Source: Saccharomycopsis fibuligera x Saccharomycopsis cf. fibuligera (taxonomy: Eukaryota > Ascomycota > Saccharomycetes > Ascoideales > Saccharomycopsidaceae). Taken from it: DNA of 64,000 nucleotides. This document shows positions 20,699 through 34,020 of this stretch, piece by piece; position 1 is the stretch's first letter; the number at the start of each line of letters is the position of its first letter. Position numbers and translations under genes: made by a program. The notes under the pieces were generated by a model that made no database searches, was not told the origin of the DNA, and was given only the letters and a program-made list of their open reading frames with translations. The stretch spans positions 1,178,001 to 1,242,000 of the forward strand of contig CP012817.1 of NCBI GenBank assembly GCA_001936135.1. Reading direction: 5' to 3'.

Positions 20699-21291
20699 AC
20701 TGTGCTTTTGTTTAGCTTCGGTTTGTTTTTATACGTTTTGAATCATTATGTTATTCTGTTTGTTTAATGGGCGTGTGATAGGATGCTGAATACTGTAGAT
20801 GATCATGATAATTACTTGTAGTCAAATCACGGCCACCTCATAGAGTGCTGTTAGCATTAAATATCATAGCCGGGCAACTCCTGAAATTTGGAAGGAAAAT
20901 TTTTCCTTTGCTTACATAATCATCGTGTACGAGAAAAAAAAAAATTTTTTTTGTTTTCGTTCTCTTTTATGGCAAGAAAACTGGCAAAAGCTTCCACAAA
21001 CATAACGACATACTGCAACCTCTGCATAGCTCAAACCAACATCAAGCATTCTTCTAGGGGAAACCATCTGGAAAAATATTAAAAAATTCAAAAAAAAAAA
21101 TCAAAAACTAAATAAAAACTAACAAAAAAAATAAAAAAATTATAAAAATCATAAAATCATTTTTATCCTTTTTTTATATCTTTATATTTAGTTTTCCATT
21201 TTTGAATATCATAGTCTTTTTGAATATTAAAACCACAAACACAAACATACAAAATTCAGATTGTCAATCATAATAACAACAATATACGAAC
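20699..21291. other. Intergenic region upstream of PAB1
   Basis: About 590 bp. It holds a near-palindromic GGAAAATTTTTCC at about 20895, an A-rich segment at 21078-21160, then a T-rich segment, then an AC-rich leader before the PAB1 ATG. A 64-codon frame at 20888 is not supported as a gene. Confidence 0.55.
21078..21160 (+). promoter_or_regulatory. A-rich segment upstream of PAB1
   Basis: About 80 bases made mostly of A runs of 5-10 separated by single T or C bases, 130-210 nt upstream of the start codon. If transcribed, it would be a binding site for Pab1 itself. If not, it is a poly(dA:dT) promoter element followed by a T-rich element. Confidence 0.5.
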
Positions 21292-23265
21292 ATGTCTGTC
21301 AACGAAACTGAAAAGCTCTTGAACAACTTGTCTGTTCAAGACAAGGAAGCTGAAAAGCCTCAAGAAACCACTGAACAACCAGCCGCTGAAGAAGCTGAAA
21401 AGCAAGAAGGTGAAGAATCTACTAGCGCCACCGAATCTAGCAGTGAAACCGCTGCCTCCCTTTACGTTGGTGAATTAGACCCATCTGTCAACGAAGCCTT
21501 GTTGTTTGAAATCTTTTCTCCAATTGGACAAGTTTCTTTCATCAGAGTTTGTCGTGATGCTATCACTAAGCGCTCTTTGGGTTACGCTTACGTCAACTTT
21601 CTTTCCCACAAGGATGGTGAGAAAGCTTTAGAAGAATTGAACTACTCTCCAATCAAGGGTAAGCCATGTCGTATCATGTGGTCTCAAAGAGACCCATCTG
21701 CCAGAAAATCTGGTACCGGTAACATTTTCATCAAGAACTTGCACCCAGCTATCGACAACAAGGCCTTGCACGATACTTTTAGCGCTTTTGGTAACATCTT
21801 GTCCTGTAAAGTTGCTACTGATGAATTTGGTGTCTCCAAGGGTTTTGGTTTCGTTCACTACGAAACTGACGAAGCTGCTAAAAATGCTATCGAATCTGTT
21901 AACGGTATGTTGTTGAACGACCGTGAAGTTTACGTTGGTCCACACATCTCTAAGAGAGACAGATTGTACAAATTGGAAGAATTGAAAAACAACTTCACCA
22001 ACGTTTACGTCAAGTTCATTGACAGCGAAGTCACCGACGAAGAGTTCAAAAAATACTTTGAAGAACAAGGCCCAGTTGTTTCTGCTGTTGTTGAAAGAGA
22101 CCAAGACGGTAACTCTAAAGGTTTTGGTTTCGTTAATTACGAAAATCACGAAAACGCAGCCTCTGCCGTCGAAAAATTGAATGATGTTGAATTCCACGGT
22201 AAAAAATTATACGTTGGTAGAGCTCAAAAGAAATGGGAAAGAGTTGAAGAGTTGAAAAAGAAATACGAAGCTGCCAAATTGGAAAAATTGAACAAATACC
22301 AAGGGGTTAACTTGTTCATTAAGAATTTGGATGATTCTATTGATGACGAAAAATTGAGAGAAGAATTTTCCATCTTTGGTACTATCACTTCTGCTAGAGT
22401 CATGACCGATGATGCTGGTAACTCCAAGGGTTTCGGTTTTGTTTGCTTCAGCTCTCCAGAAGAAGCTACTAAGGCTGTTACTGAAATGAACCAAAGAATG
22501 GTCGCTGGTAAACCATTGTACGTTGCTTTGGCACAAAGAAAAGATGTTAGAAGAGCTCAATTGCAACAACAAATGGAAGCTAGAAACCAAATGAGATTGC
22601 AGCAACAAGCTGCTCATGGTGTTCCAAACCAATTTGTTCACCCAATGTTTTACGGTCAAGGTGGCCAACCGGGTTTCTTGCCACCAGGTGCTAGAGGTGC
22701 TCCAGTTAACCCATTGTTGATGCAGCAAGGTATTCCAAGACCTGGTCAAGGTATTCCACCACCACAAGGTCAATGGGCTGGTCAAGGTCCAAATGGTCAA
22801 CCAGTTCCAGTTTATGGTATTCCACCATTTGTTGGCGGCCCACAAGGTAACATCAGAGGTGGTGCTCCAAACAACCGTTTCTTCCAAAACAACAGAAACC
22901 AAAGACCAAGAGGTCCACAAGGTGCTGCTGGTGAAGCTCCGGTCTCCAACGTTGCTCAATTAGCTGCAGTTTTGCCAAACTACACTGTTGAACAACAAAA
23001 GAGATTGTTGGGTGAAGAATTATACCCAAAGATCTTTTCTAACCAAAAATTGAACCAAGATTCTGAAGCTGCTGGTAAAATCACTGGTATGATTTTGGAC
23101 TTGGACAATCAAGAAATTCTTCAAATGTTGGATGATGAAGAAGTTTTCAAATCCAGATTTGCTGACGCTTTTGCTGCTTATGAAGAATACAAGAACTCTA
23201 CTACTGAAGAAGCCGGTGCTGCTGCTGCTGCTGCTGCTGCTCCAGCTACTGAAGCTACTAACTAA
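21292..23265 (+). CDS. PAB1: Polyadenylate-binding protein
   Basis: Pab1 binds mRNA poly(A) tails and links them to eIF4G, deadenylases and export. The 657-residue protein has an acidic Glu-rich N-terminus (1-60), then four RRMs. Their RNP1 motifs are [10 protein letters not shown] (RRM1), SKGFGFVHY (RRM2), SKGFGFVNY (RRM3) and SKGFGFVCF (RRM4). A Pro/Gly/Gln-rich linker follows from about residue 420. The C-terminal MLLE domain contains [13 protein letters not shown] and [19 protein letters not shown], and the tail is poly-Ala. Codon use is the most biased in the window, with TTG for Leu and GGT for Gly. A fourth-RRM-plus-linker length slightly above S. cerevisiae (577) comes from the linker and tail. 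Confidence 0.98.
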   Translation: MSVNETEKLLNNLSVQDKEAEKPQETTEQPAAEEAEKQEGEESTSATESSSETAASLYVGELDPSVNEALLFEIFSPIGQVSFIRVCRDAITKRSLGYAYVNFLSHKDGEKALEELNYSPIKGKPCRIMWSQRDPSARKSGTGNIFIKNLHPAIDNKALHDTFSAFGNILSCKVATDEFGVSKGFGFVHYETDEAAKNAIESVNGMLLNDREVYVGPHISKRDRLYKLEELKNNFTNVYVKFIDSEVTDEEFKKYFEEQGPVVSAVVERDQDGNSKGFGFVNYENHENAASAVEKLNDVEFHGKKLYVGRAQKKWERVEELKKKYEAAKLEKLNKYQGVNLFIKNLDDSIDDEKLREEFSIFGTITSARVMTDDAGNSKGFGFVCFSSPEEATKAVTEMNQRMVAGKPLYVALAQRKDVRRAQLQQQMEARNQMRLQQQAAHGVPNQFVHPMFYGQGGQPGFLPPGARGAPVNPLLMQQGIPRPGQGIPPPQGQWAGQGPNGQPVPVYGIPPFVGGPQGNIRGGAPNNRFFQNNRNQRPRGPQGAAGEAPVSNVAQLAAVLPNYTVEQQKRLLGEELYPKIFSNQKLNQDSEAAGKITGMILDLDNQEILQMLDDEEVFKSRFADAFAAYEEYKNSTTEEAGAAAAAAAAPATEATN

Positions 23266-23368
23266 GTAGTTTGAGTGAGAAGAGGTTTTTGAAATGATTA
23301 AAGGAAAAAAGAAACAAAACTTTCTAGGTATTCTACTCTAATATATAATTATTAACTGTTAATTATTG

Positions 23369-23399
<31 letters not shown>

Positions 23400-23834
23400 G
23401 TGTTTTTCCCTATTGGTTTTCCCTATATATTGATTTTAATGTTGGCAACTTGTTTTGTATAACTGGACAAAGCTTTGTCCTTGAAGTTTGTCCATTTCGT
23501 TTTCTCGAGGGAAGAAGAGGGATGGTGTGCGCGACGTAAACTAAGAGGCGAGAGCATTGTTGTAGGATAATATAACTGATTTGAGTATAGTTATTATCGG
23601 CTTCGCATCGCTGCTGCAAGGTGAAGCGCGGGGATTCTGAGTGCTCAAAACGGCAGTTTGTAGAGATTGGCTGTTGGGGCTATAAAAGGGGAGGCCGTTA
23701 GCCTGTCAGTCAAGGCTTTATTGCATATACTCTATCAAGTATATGGCGAGCTGTCAACTGACGAGACATTAGCTGTATAGGGGAACAATACCATAGTCTT
23801 TACAATACATTAGAGAATATTAAAACGAATTAAA
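23266..23834. other. Intergenic region PAB1/EHD3 with EHD3 promoter
   Basis: About 570 bp. Behind the PAB1 stop are T-rich 3' sequences (23369-23399). Toward EHD3 there is an ATTGG (inverted CCAAT) at about 23666 and a TATA box. The 69-codon antisense frame here is not supported. Confidence 0.55.
23681..23688 (+). promoter_or_regulatory. TATA box of EHD3
   Basis: TATAAAAG lies 154 bp upstream of the EHD3 ATG. An AGGGG stress-type element overlaps its 3' side and an inverted CCAAT box (possible Hap-complex site) lies 15 bp upstream. A TATA plus CCAAT arrangement would suit a regulated mitochondrial gene. Confidence 0.6.
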
Positions 23835-25292
23835 ATGCTGAAGAAGTTTCCTAGCCATCCTAGCGATGTGGAAATTCACATTGTGGAAGATGACGTATTA
23901 TTTAACTATGCTAACCACCATACCGCCATTATTCAATTAAACCGCCCTAAAAAGCTAAATTCTCTAAACATCTCAATGATTGACAAACTATTTCAATTTT
24001 ATTTAACCGAAAGCAAAAGTCAAATCAACTTGGTGATTCAAAAATCCGTCATCCCGAAAGCCTTCTGCGCAGGGGGTGACGTTGTGGTGCTTGCCAAATT
24101 CGACAATGCGGGACATCCAGAAAACAGCATCCGGTTATTCGAGGTCGAGTACTCTTTGAACTACTTCCTATCCAAGTTCAAGAAACCGGTGGTTTCCTTG
24201 ATGAACGGTATCACTATGGGTGGTGGCGTTGGGTTAAGTATCCATGGACCATTTAGAGTAGTTACGGAGCTGACAAAGTTGGCAATGCCAGAGATGGCAA
24301 TTGGGTTTTTTCCAGACGTTGGTGCAAGTTTTTTCTTTTCGAGAATGGATGACTATTTGGGATGGTATGTTTGTTTGACGGGGGACGTGTTGGTGGGATA
24401 TGATAATTTGATTGCTGGGACGGGAACTCATTTCGTGCCTGAACGGAAATTGGCCCTTTTGGAGAAAGAGTTGGTCGAGTTGAGCAGTGGAACTCAAGAG
24501 CACAAATTCAAGTATGATGAAGCTACAGGACATTATAATGATTGGTATATGCGCGTGAATGAGACAATTGAAAAGTATGCGGAAGACGCCCCTGATGGGT
24601 TCAAGTTTCAGTACAGTCAAGCAGACTTGAAAATCATTCATGACATGTTTGATAGAACTGATACCATTGAAGAAGTGTTTGACTTTTTGCAGGAGCTCGT
24701 TAGAAAAGAAGATAACAGCTTTGCCAAAAAGACATTGGAAAAGTTCCATTCACGGTCATTGCTTTCGGTGAAGTTAGCTCACAAGATCTTGCAATACAGT
24801 GCTACCCATAACAACTATGAGTCGCTTTCTGCAGAGCTCAATCTAGCTAAAAACATGAACCTTCATGCCGAAAAGACTGATTTGCCAGAGGGAATTTATA
24901 AAAAATTGATTTTAAAGACCAATGACCCGCAGTGGTTATTCAAAGATATTTATGACATTCCAGATGAGTATGTGGATAAGCTAATGCTCACCAAAGTGGC
25001 CGCGTATGGCAACATCTACAAATTTAAAGGAAATGACGCATTGTTCCCTGACTCCAAGGATTATACGTTGAATCATTTTGGGTTGCCAAAGCAAAAGGAG
25101 ATTTTGGGCTACTTGGCACAAAACAAAGATCATGCTGGTTCTGGTGCTTTAGCTGAGAACGTGATGAAATATTTGAGAGATGTTTTTCCTCAGTATAGAA
25201 ATAAAAAGGGAGTGGAAAGAAAGGTGCGTTTTGCGTTGCAAAGACTAGCAACTGAGGGAAAGTTGGAGCTCCCGAGAGATCTGAAGTTGTGA
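23835..25292 (+). CDS. EHD3: 3-hydroxyisobutyryl-CoA hydrolase
   Basis: A crotonase-fold enzyme of the HIBCH family that hydrolyses 3-hydroxyisobutyryl-CoA in mitochondrial valine breakdown; 485 residues (500 in S. cerevisiae). The CoA-binding and oxyanion-hole segments show KAFCAGGDVVVL and LMNGITMGGGVGLSIHG. The acid residues of the active site are seen in LAMPEMAIGFFPDVGAS (E153 and D161). The C-terminal helical domain ends RLATEGKLELP. A clear mitochondrial presequence is not obvious. Codons 2 and 146 are CTG. At 146, just before the active-site strand, relatives have Lys, Arg or another polar residue, so Ser is the better reading. Confidence 0.93.
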   Translation: MLKKFPSHPSDVEIHIVEDDVLFNYANHHTAIIQLNRPKKLNSLNISMIDKLFQFYLTESKSQINLVIQKSVIPKAFCAGGDVVVLAKFDNAGHPENSIRLFEVEYSLNYFLSKFKKPVVSLMNGITMGGGVGLSIHGPFRVVTELTKLAMPEMAIGFFPDVGASFFFSRMDDYLGWYVCLTGDVLVGYDNLIAGTGTHFVPERKLALLEKELVELSSGTQEHKFKYDEATGHYNDWYMRVNETIEKYAEDAPDGFKFQYSQADLKIIHDMFDRTDTIEEVFDFLQELVRKEDNSFAKKTLEKFHSRSLLSVKLAHKILQYSATHNNYESLSAELNLAKNMNLHAEKTDLPEGIYKKLILKTNDPQWLFKDIYDIPDEYVDKLMLTKVAAYGNIYKFKGNDALFPDSKDYTLNHFGLPKQKEILGYLAQNKDHAGSGALAENVMKYLRDVFPQYRNKKGVERKVRFALQRLATEGKLELPRDLKL

Positions 25293-27385
<2,093 letters not shown>

Positions 27386-27405
27386 ATGGTTTTCAAAGCT
27401 TAAAA

Positions 27406-27445
<40 letters not shown>

Positions 27446-28024
27446 TGATTACTGTTCATATCTAAGAAATTGAGGAGCCATGAATTTTTTTTCCCAGCTT
27501 TTTCTGTTTTCATTGTTTTACTTCACTTTTTCTTCTTGTTTTTTTTTTTTCTCGACTGTGGTACATACTTTGTCAAACAAATCCATTTAATACTCTGTAA
27601 CATACTTTGCATATTTTTGTTTTTTAAAGCAGATGCGTAAATGTTTTAATTGATTTGCTAAACATATTTGTCGTAAACGGAAAAACTGGGACTACTGATG
27701 ACTTGTATAGTAAGACCAATAGAAACAATAACAAAGGATGATAATAATGATAATACTAATATAAAAACAGAAACAAAACTATGTGTGCGAAGTGAGAAAT
27801 TGATATGAAACAATATGAAAAAAAGAAAATTAACAAGAAGCAAACACAAAAAGAAACAAAAATATGGAAAAAACTATTGAAAAACAAGAAAAGAACGAAC
27901 AAGAGAAATTAATAATATAAACAAAAAATATAGAATACGAACGAGAAGAATGAAAGTTAGGCAATGAAAAAATATAGGCAAGAGCTCGCACAGCAAAAGC
28001 AGAAGCAAAAATGAGACAACCTTT

Positions 28025-28078
<54 letters not shown>

Positions 28079-28246
28079 TAAATTAAAAAAAGGTGGAATA
28101 ATAAGGCTGCACTGATCAGAATTCAATCTAAATATGGCTTAGATAAATAGCTGAAATTTAACACTAAAGGAAGCACAAAATGCTTCGCACACTTTGTCTG
28201 CAACATCTTAACTAATTAGTCATATAGCTAGCATGCTACCGCTACC
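27386..28246. other. Convergent intergenic region ARO3/SCP1
   Basis: About 860 bp between stop codons. An A run of about 20 is followed by an AT-alternating run (27400-27446) just after ARO3, and a 47-base A run lies at 28026-28072. The rest is purine-rich on the plus strand. Open frames on the minus strand are Phe-rich translations of these runs. No gene is supported. Confidence 0.55.
28026..28072. repeat. Poly(dA) tract, 47 bases
   Basis: An uninterrupted A run downstream of the SCP1 stop, read as T on the SCP1 coding strand. It equals the tract at 504-550 in length. Confidence 0.9.
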
Positions 28247-31082
28247 TCAACTTTGGCGAAGTTTGAGACTAGGCAACTCTGCAAAATTCGCAGAATGCAT
28301 CAATTCACTTTGTCGCATTCTTCTCTTGTTGACAAAAGAGAGCCCCGTGATTTTTTCATTCGGATTACCTTGCTCATCCAAATTACTTGAAATTAGTCCA
28401 TCATTGCCCAAGTATAAAACTTTCATCACATTTCCAAATGGGACCACTACTGCTTTATGACCAAACCGCGTGATTTGAGAGACTCGTTTAACTAGCAATC
28501 CCTCCCCATCGGTGCCAATGTTGTTAGTATTTGCATTATGGTTACCGTTATTAGCGATAGAGGAAGGGGATGGGGTTGAGCTGGTGTTGGAGTTAGTTGG
28601 AGGAATTTCATGATAGGTTACTTTCCCCGTTGCTGACATGGTGAAACCCTCCCAGATCTCTGTAAGCAGTGGCGCGCGGTGATCTTTTGAATTCAAACGC
28701 GAATAATGACGACGGTAGAAGCTATCACTTGAAAATCCAGTGCTTGAAGTTGACGAACTTGGTGATGATGAGGATAATGAAAACTTGTTCTTTCTCGAAC
28801 GAAGTCCTGAATTGGTATTATCACCACATTCATAATAATTATCATAGGTAGGGGAAGTAAAAGCAGGAGCGCCACTACTGCTATCGCCATCGTTGGCAAC
28901 ATTTTTCCGTTTTACTCCCTGGACCATATTAAGATCTGTTAATTCCCATGCTTCCACGTTCTCAAGCCAATGTTGATGTTCCACCACAGAATTGAACCCA
29001 AGACATCTAGTTTCTCTTGGGTCTCTTTCCACTCTCAAGCAAATACTATTCTTAGCCCTATTTTCATTACTAAAAGTGTGCATAATTAGCATACTTGTGT
29101 CAAGCTCGGTGTAAACTATAGAAAATGACGAAATTGAAGCACACCCGCAGAACCGACAGTGCGTAGGCTGGTCATGAAATACATGGAATGTTCCCTTTTT
29201 GAATTGCGCAATGTGGAATCTCTTAACTAGGGTGCCAGTTTGCACGTCAATGAGCTCGGCAGTGAGTCCATGAGTTCGAACAATCATACCGACAAAACTA
29301 ACGGCAACAATGGTGGAGCTTTCAAATTCTTCTGGGGGAACTTTTGGCGGCACCACCACGTTGGTCATTGAGCCAATTGAAGCTTGTCTTTGTAGTTTAT
29401 TATGACCATGGTGGGCAACCAGAGCTCCTGTTGGAAGGGCAGCAACATTTGCAACATTTGTAGCAGCTGCGGCTGCGGCTGCGGCTGCTGTTATACCACC
29501 GCCACTTCCCAACATCTTCATTGTTGTCCGCTGCATCGCCAAAGGGGTCATTAACCCTTTACCCCGATTGTACCGTTCTTCCTGGATAAGCAAAGTTCGA
29601 ACTCTCCACTTATTATTAACCACGGTAGCCACCACAATCTTACCGCTCTGGGTACCACACACTAAGCGATCATTGACTCTTGAAGATATCAAGAGCTTAG
29701 TAGTGCAGATTTTTTCCTTAGTAATTTGAGTCTCTGAAATTGATCCGTCAGCGCAACTAATGGTGTACATCTTCCCGTTTTTTAATACTAAGGATAGCTC
29801 GAATTCCGCATCCAAATTTTCCAAGACAAACGAATCTGGCGGTGGGGCCTCGAACGCATTGTTGCTGGAAATTGAAGCATGGCGTTGGTGGCCCCGCTTA
29901 ATGTTGCTGGCGGTTGATCTGATACTAGAGGCGCTATTCTGTCTTGAGAAACCTGGTCTCATTGGCGTGGTTGCAGAAGCTTTTTTTTGCTTTTGTCTTT
30001 CCAACTCCTCCTGTTCTTCCTTTTCTTGCTGTTTTTGCTGCTGTTGTCTCTGCTGCTGTCTTTTTCTCAACACCGATCCAAGCACCGTTTTCTTTCTAAA
30101 AAATGCTTCTAATGGCACAGTGCCTTTCAATTCCGCAATTTCCACCGACCAAATCCAGGACATGTTGAGCCGTGACCAGCATTTAATGTATCCCCGTCTC
30201 GAAAAAACGGCAATCAAGTTACCGTGAATTGAAAGCACTGCGTGGGTAATAGGCCATATTTGTCTAGCTACCGGCAAGCTCATTGGCGGTGGGACCGGTT
30301 TGGCTGCTGGTGACCAAACCAAAACGCGGTGGTCCATGCCGATAGAAACAATAAAAGGACAGGATTTGTTGCTGCTGATTTTGACGACATCTAAAGCATG
30401 TCCGCGAATCAAGTCCTTTGATTGAAATGCATCAGCCGTGTCGCCTTTACCGTAAATATCTGAGCGCATACGATGACTCAGCAACGCCAGATATCCTTGC
30501 TTGTTGTCATTGTGATCACCATCAATACCATTACCGCTCGTATCATAGTCAGTAGTGAAGTCGGGTGGTGAATTTTTTAAGCAAAGCTTTAAAATGATGG
30601 TGGAGATGGTAAGAATAAACACAAAAGATACAAAGAATTCGAGCAAGTAGTAGAAATCGAGCTGGTAAGTGGTGGCGGGATTGGGGGAGATAAAGTCTGT
30701 CAAAGTGAAATTTCTCTTATCTGAAAGCTCTGTTTCCGTGAATGCGGTTTTAGGCACTGCGAAAGCTGGTTCTTCCACTATAACCTGCAAACGCAATGGA
30801 TTAGCGCCTGAAGAATCGCTGTGTTGTTGCTTTTGTTGTGGCAACCCATGGCTAGAGATATAGTTTAGCCAGTTCGAGCTGGTTGCTGAAGAGGATGACA
30901 AAAGCTGGCTGATCAACACACCCAATGATTTTGGTTTCAAGAAATATACAAAAGGATAGCTAGAGTCAGCGTCAATGTTGTGCTGGATGCTTTGCAACGT
31001 TCTATTGACCAAGCTGCTGCTTCTGTCAACCAAGCTGGTAGAATTTCTAGCCAATGAGCTGATTTGGTCAAACGTCCCATTA

Positions 31083-31114
<32 letters not shown>

Positions 31115-32989
31115 AGTAGCGTTGAATAATGCATTGTTGGCTCCGGCGGCGCCCCATTCAATCAATTCAAAGACATTGAAACTGATCCCGTTAGCCACCC
31201 AATTGATATTGACAAACACGAGTACGGCGAGCATTAAAATTGAACTAGTGACGGTACTGGAAAACGGGAGCTTCGCACGGAGCATATATTGGCCAATAAC
31301 ATGCCTGAAGGGCGTAGTTCGCGAGTGCTGGTAAGCCTGGCTCGGTAAGCCGGCAAAAGCGGCGGAGAGCCAAGAAGAAGACGACGAAGAGGCAAAGTTG
31401 TGCTTCGCCATCGTAGAGTTACCGCCACTGTCCAAGCTGGTATAGTAGCCCGAGCCGTTGCTCGAGTGGGCCAAATTGCTATCTTCTTGAGATGCAGATT
31501 TTCTGGAACGTTCCAACAAGTCTTCCAATTCGAGTCTTCTGATATCCACGCTGAGCACTGCAGTAAAATAGGTCAAGTGCAAGACATGGTCAATCAGCAA
31601 GGCAATTGCAGCAAACACGCAAAACTGCTGGGCAGAATCAGAAACAAACGGTACAATCAGCAACAATATGAGCAAGTCCAAGCCCACGATGGTGGTGGAG
31701 GTAACATTACTTTGCGAGATGGCGCTAGCAAATTTCAACGGCACGAAAATTGAGTCCTTGAGCTTCGATACGGCCGCAAGCAAGCGGAACATGTTCTCTA
31801 TGCCAACGACGACAACAATGAATGACAATACTTGTAGCGGGATTTGCAATAGTTCCAAATCGCGGAACCAGTAGAACGTCAACGTGATGGCGGCGAGAAT
31901 GGATAAGAGCATCTCAACGGCAAACGCGAGCAACAAGCCAAGCTTCGACCGCACGCCATGGACGTTCAAAAGAGATAGCGCGAAGTAAATCAGTACTAAG
32001 GCGTTAGCAAATACGAGGATTAGCCGGTCAGAACGCGATAGCTTGAGAAGCAGTAGCTGAAACTGTCTGTGCGACCTGAGCTGCGGACTTTTGCTGAAGA
32101 CCACGAGCGTGGCGAACGACTGTTTGAGACTGTCTAAATTTTGGTTCCAGCGCTTGCCGGGGCTGTCATAGCCATTAGCGGCAGCGTGGCTGTCGCTGTT
32201 TTCGACATAAAGCAAGGATATCTTGAGCGCTTCAGCAGAATGCACCATGCCGTTGACTCTGCCAATGCCGGCCAAAAGCCCTGGGGCATTAACGTCGATG
32301 GCCGGGTTTTGGTGCTGCTGTTGGCGCTGGTGCTGGCGCTGCTGCCTGAGGCACTTCTGGACAGTCTTCACATGAGCGCGGTCCAGGCTTAGTTTGTCTG
32401 GAGAGTTGTCCCAACATTGGAAAATCGAATACAAGAACGCGGTGCTATGGTTGCTGTTTCCGGCAGCCGGCAAGCTCAAGGACCGGAGCAACTCGTTTTG
32501 GAACTGTAAGGCCTCGAGGAGGAACTGCTTATCCAATGCGCCGCGACTGGAGCCTGCCAAAGACGAGGGCGAGAAGGCGGGCTGGATCAAGTCAGCTTCT
32601 TTGCAACTTGGGCGCCGCTGGGTCTTTGACGGCTGCACCCAGAGCTGTTTGACACGAACGTTTGCATCAGCGCCAGCGCCTGTGGCGCCAGCGGCGCCAG
32701 CGGCGCCAGAAACGTGAGCGCTGTTGCTGCTGCTGCTGGCGCTGCTGGCGCTGCTGGCACCGCCAACGACTCTGACTCCCTTGAAGTCGCCCTTGGAGAG
32801 AAACGACACCAAGCTTGGGTTGGTGTAAAGAGTGTACACTGCCGGGTACGAGATCAAAAACACTATGGAGACGGGAATAAGAATAAAGGCTCGAGGGTTT
32901 CTGGTGATCGAGGCGCTGAGTCTGGCGTAGAAAATCTCGACGTGTTGGGCCGCTGCCATGTAGGAGCGGCGCAAAGCGTTGTGGGGCAT
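28247..32989 (-). CDS. SCP1: SCAP-like sterol-sensing-domain protein with WD repeats
   Basis: A 1580-residue membrane protein built like SCAP, the sterol-sensing escort of SREBP factors in the ER. An N-terminal transmembrane span (about residues 33-55) is followed by a large loop with Ala/Ser-rich inserts. Then comes a multi-span sterol-sensing domain (about 320-480) with GIENMFRLLAAVSKLKDSIFVPLKFA and AVLSVDIRRLELEDLLER. Further spans lie near 585 and 800. The cytosolic C-terminal half contains degenerate WD repeats (VVKISSNKSCPFIVSIGMDHRVLVWSP, GYIKCWSRLNMSWIWSVEI) plus Gln, Ala and Ser runs. The ATG at 32989 is used; the frame extends ten codons further only to a TTG. Expected partners would be an SREBP; none is in the window. 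SCAP identity rests on architecture and recalled motifs. Confidence 0.8.
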
Positions 32990-33129
32990 GCTGCTGCTGT
33001 TCAAGCTGCTGCTATTCAAGCTGCTGCTGGTGCTGCTGGTACTGCTGTCGGTGTTGCTGTTGGTGCTGTTGCCTGTTTATTGTATCTGAGAACGGGCGGC
33101 TGCTGAGAGCTGAGGAGGAATAGCGATAT

Positions 33130-33130
<1 letters not shown>

Positions 33131-33165
<35 letters not shown>

Positions 33166-33230
33166 GCGGCGGCAGTGGAAAGGGAGATGGTGCGATGCGG
33201 TGCGGTGCGGTGCGGTGAGGTACGGTACGG
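33131..33230. repeat. Trinucleotide (CGA/CGG)n and 5-bp (TGCGG)n arrays
   Basis: About seven CGA units followed by about seven CGG units (33131-33173). After a short gap come TGCGG-type pentamers (about 33196-33230) that drift to TACGG. Confidence 0.85.
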
Positions 33231-33391
33231 CGGCCTATTGGGTGTGCTGCCTCATCAATGTTGTCTGGCGGTGCTGTGCTCCCAAGAGTGGTGGCTGGAG
33301 GAGGCTGGAGGAGGCCGGAGGCTGGAGGCGAGAGACGACGGAGAGAGACAACGGAGACGACGGTATCCACACTTGGTTGCCACTGGGCGCT

Positions 33392-33433
33392 AGACGCTTG
33401 ACGCTCGACGCTCGACACTTGACACTTGACGCT
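33392..33433. repeat. Six 7-bp units, (T/C)GAC(G/A)CT
   Basis: The units read AGACGCT, TGACGCT, CGACGCT, CGACACT, TGACACT and TGACGCT, head to tail without gaps. Confidence 0.85.
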
Positions 33434-33604
33434 TGCGAGGCTCGAAAGCGTTTTGCCAAAAGGGCTGGGCTCCTCAGACTGCTGCTATGGGGCAGATCCA
33501 GCGGTGAAAATTTTGCGAATGCGGTGCTGCGCCAGGGAAAGATGCCGACGAGAGAGGCGGCGGTCCAGCAGTCGCTTGTCTGTTGCTGTATGACGGTGGC
33601 GAGG

Positions 33605-33637
33605 GAAACGAGCTGGAAACGAGCTGGAAACGAGCGG
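33605..33637. repeat. Three 11-bp units, GAAACGAGCTG
   Basis: Two perfect units and one with a single change. The core CTGGAAACG is shared with the 10-bp array next to RVS161. Confidence 0.8.
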
Positions 33638-33705
33638 GGAAACGATCCGGGCGCTGTTGTCGTGTGTTGATGGAAGGACTGTGGTTTACAGTGTCACTGC
33701 AGTGT

Positions 33706-33760
33706 TTTTGTGGAGCTTCTGTGGTGCTTTTGCGGAGCATTTGTGGCGCTTTTGTGGTGT
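33706..33760. repeat. Five 11-bp units, TTTTGTGGAGC type
   Basis: Units TTTTGTGGAGC, TTCTGTGGTGC, TTTTGCGGAGC, ATTTGTGGCGC and TTTTGTGGTGT run head to tail. Confidence 0.8.
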
Positions 33761-34020
33761 TTTTGCCCTGTGCTGCAGTGCAGTCAGTGTCTCTGGCCGA
33801 CGCCTCCCCGTCCGCGCTCGAGTTGCGGCTGGCGAGACTGGGGCTCGGACGCTGCGCGGGCAGCACGCAGCCGATCGCCGTCCGCGCCATTGGCTGTTGG
33901 CCGGCGGCAGCGCTACAGCAACTACAGCTTTCAAAACAACCGCTCACGGCAAGTATATAGGATTGGAGGGATCGCTGGACAGCAGAACGGGATACACTAC
34001 ACTACGTACGAGAGTACAGA

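Noticed and set aside
21628-22959. Long open frames antisense to PAB1 (189 and 250 codons)
   Set aside because: They mirror the strongly biased codons of PAB1, are rich in Trp, Ser and Thr, and match nothing; similar antisense frames occur over LYS9, KRS1 and SDH1.
27830-28126. 98-codon Phe-rich membrane protein on the minus strand
   Set aside because: It is a translation of the A47 tract and neighbouring purine-rich DNA.
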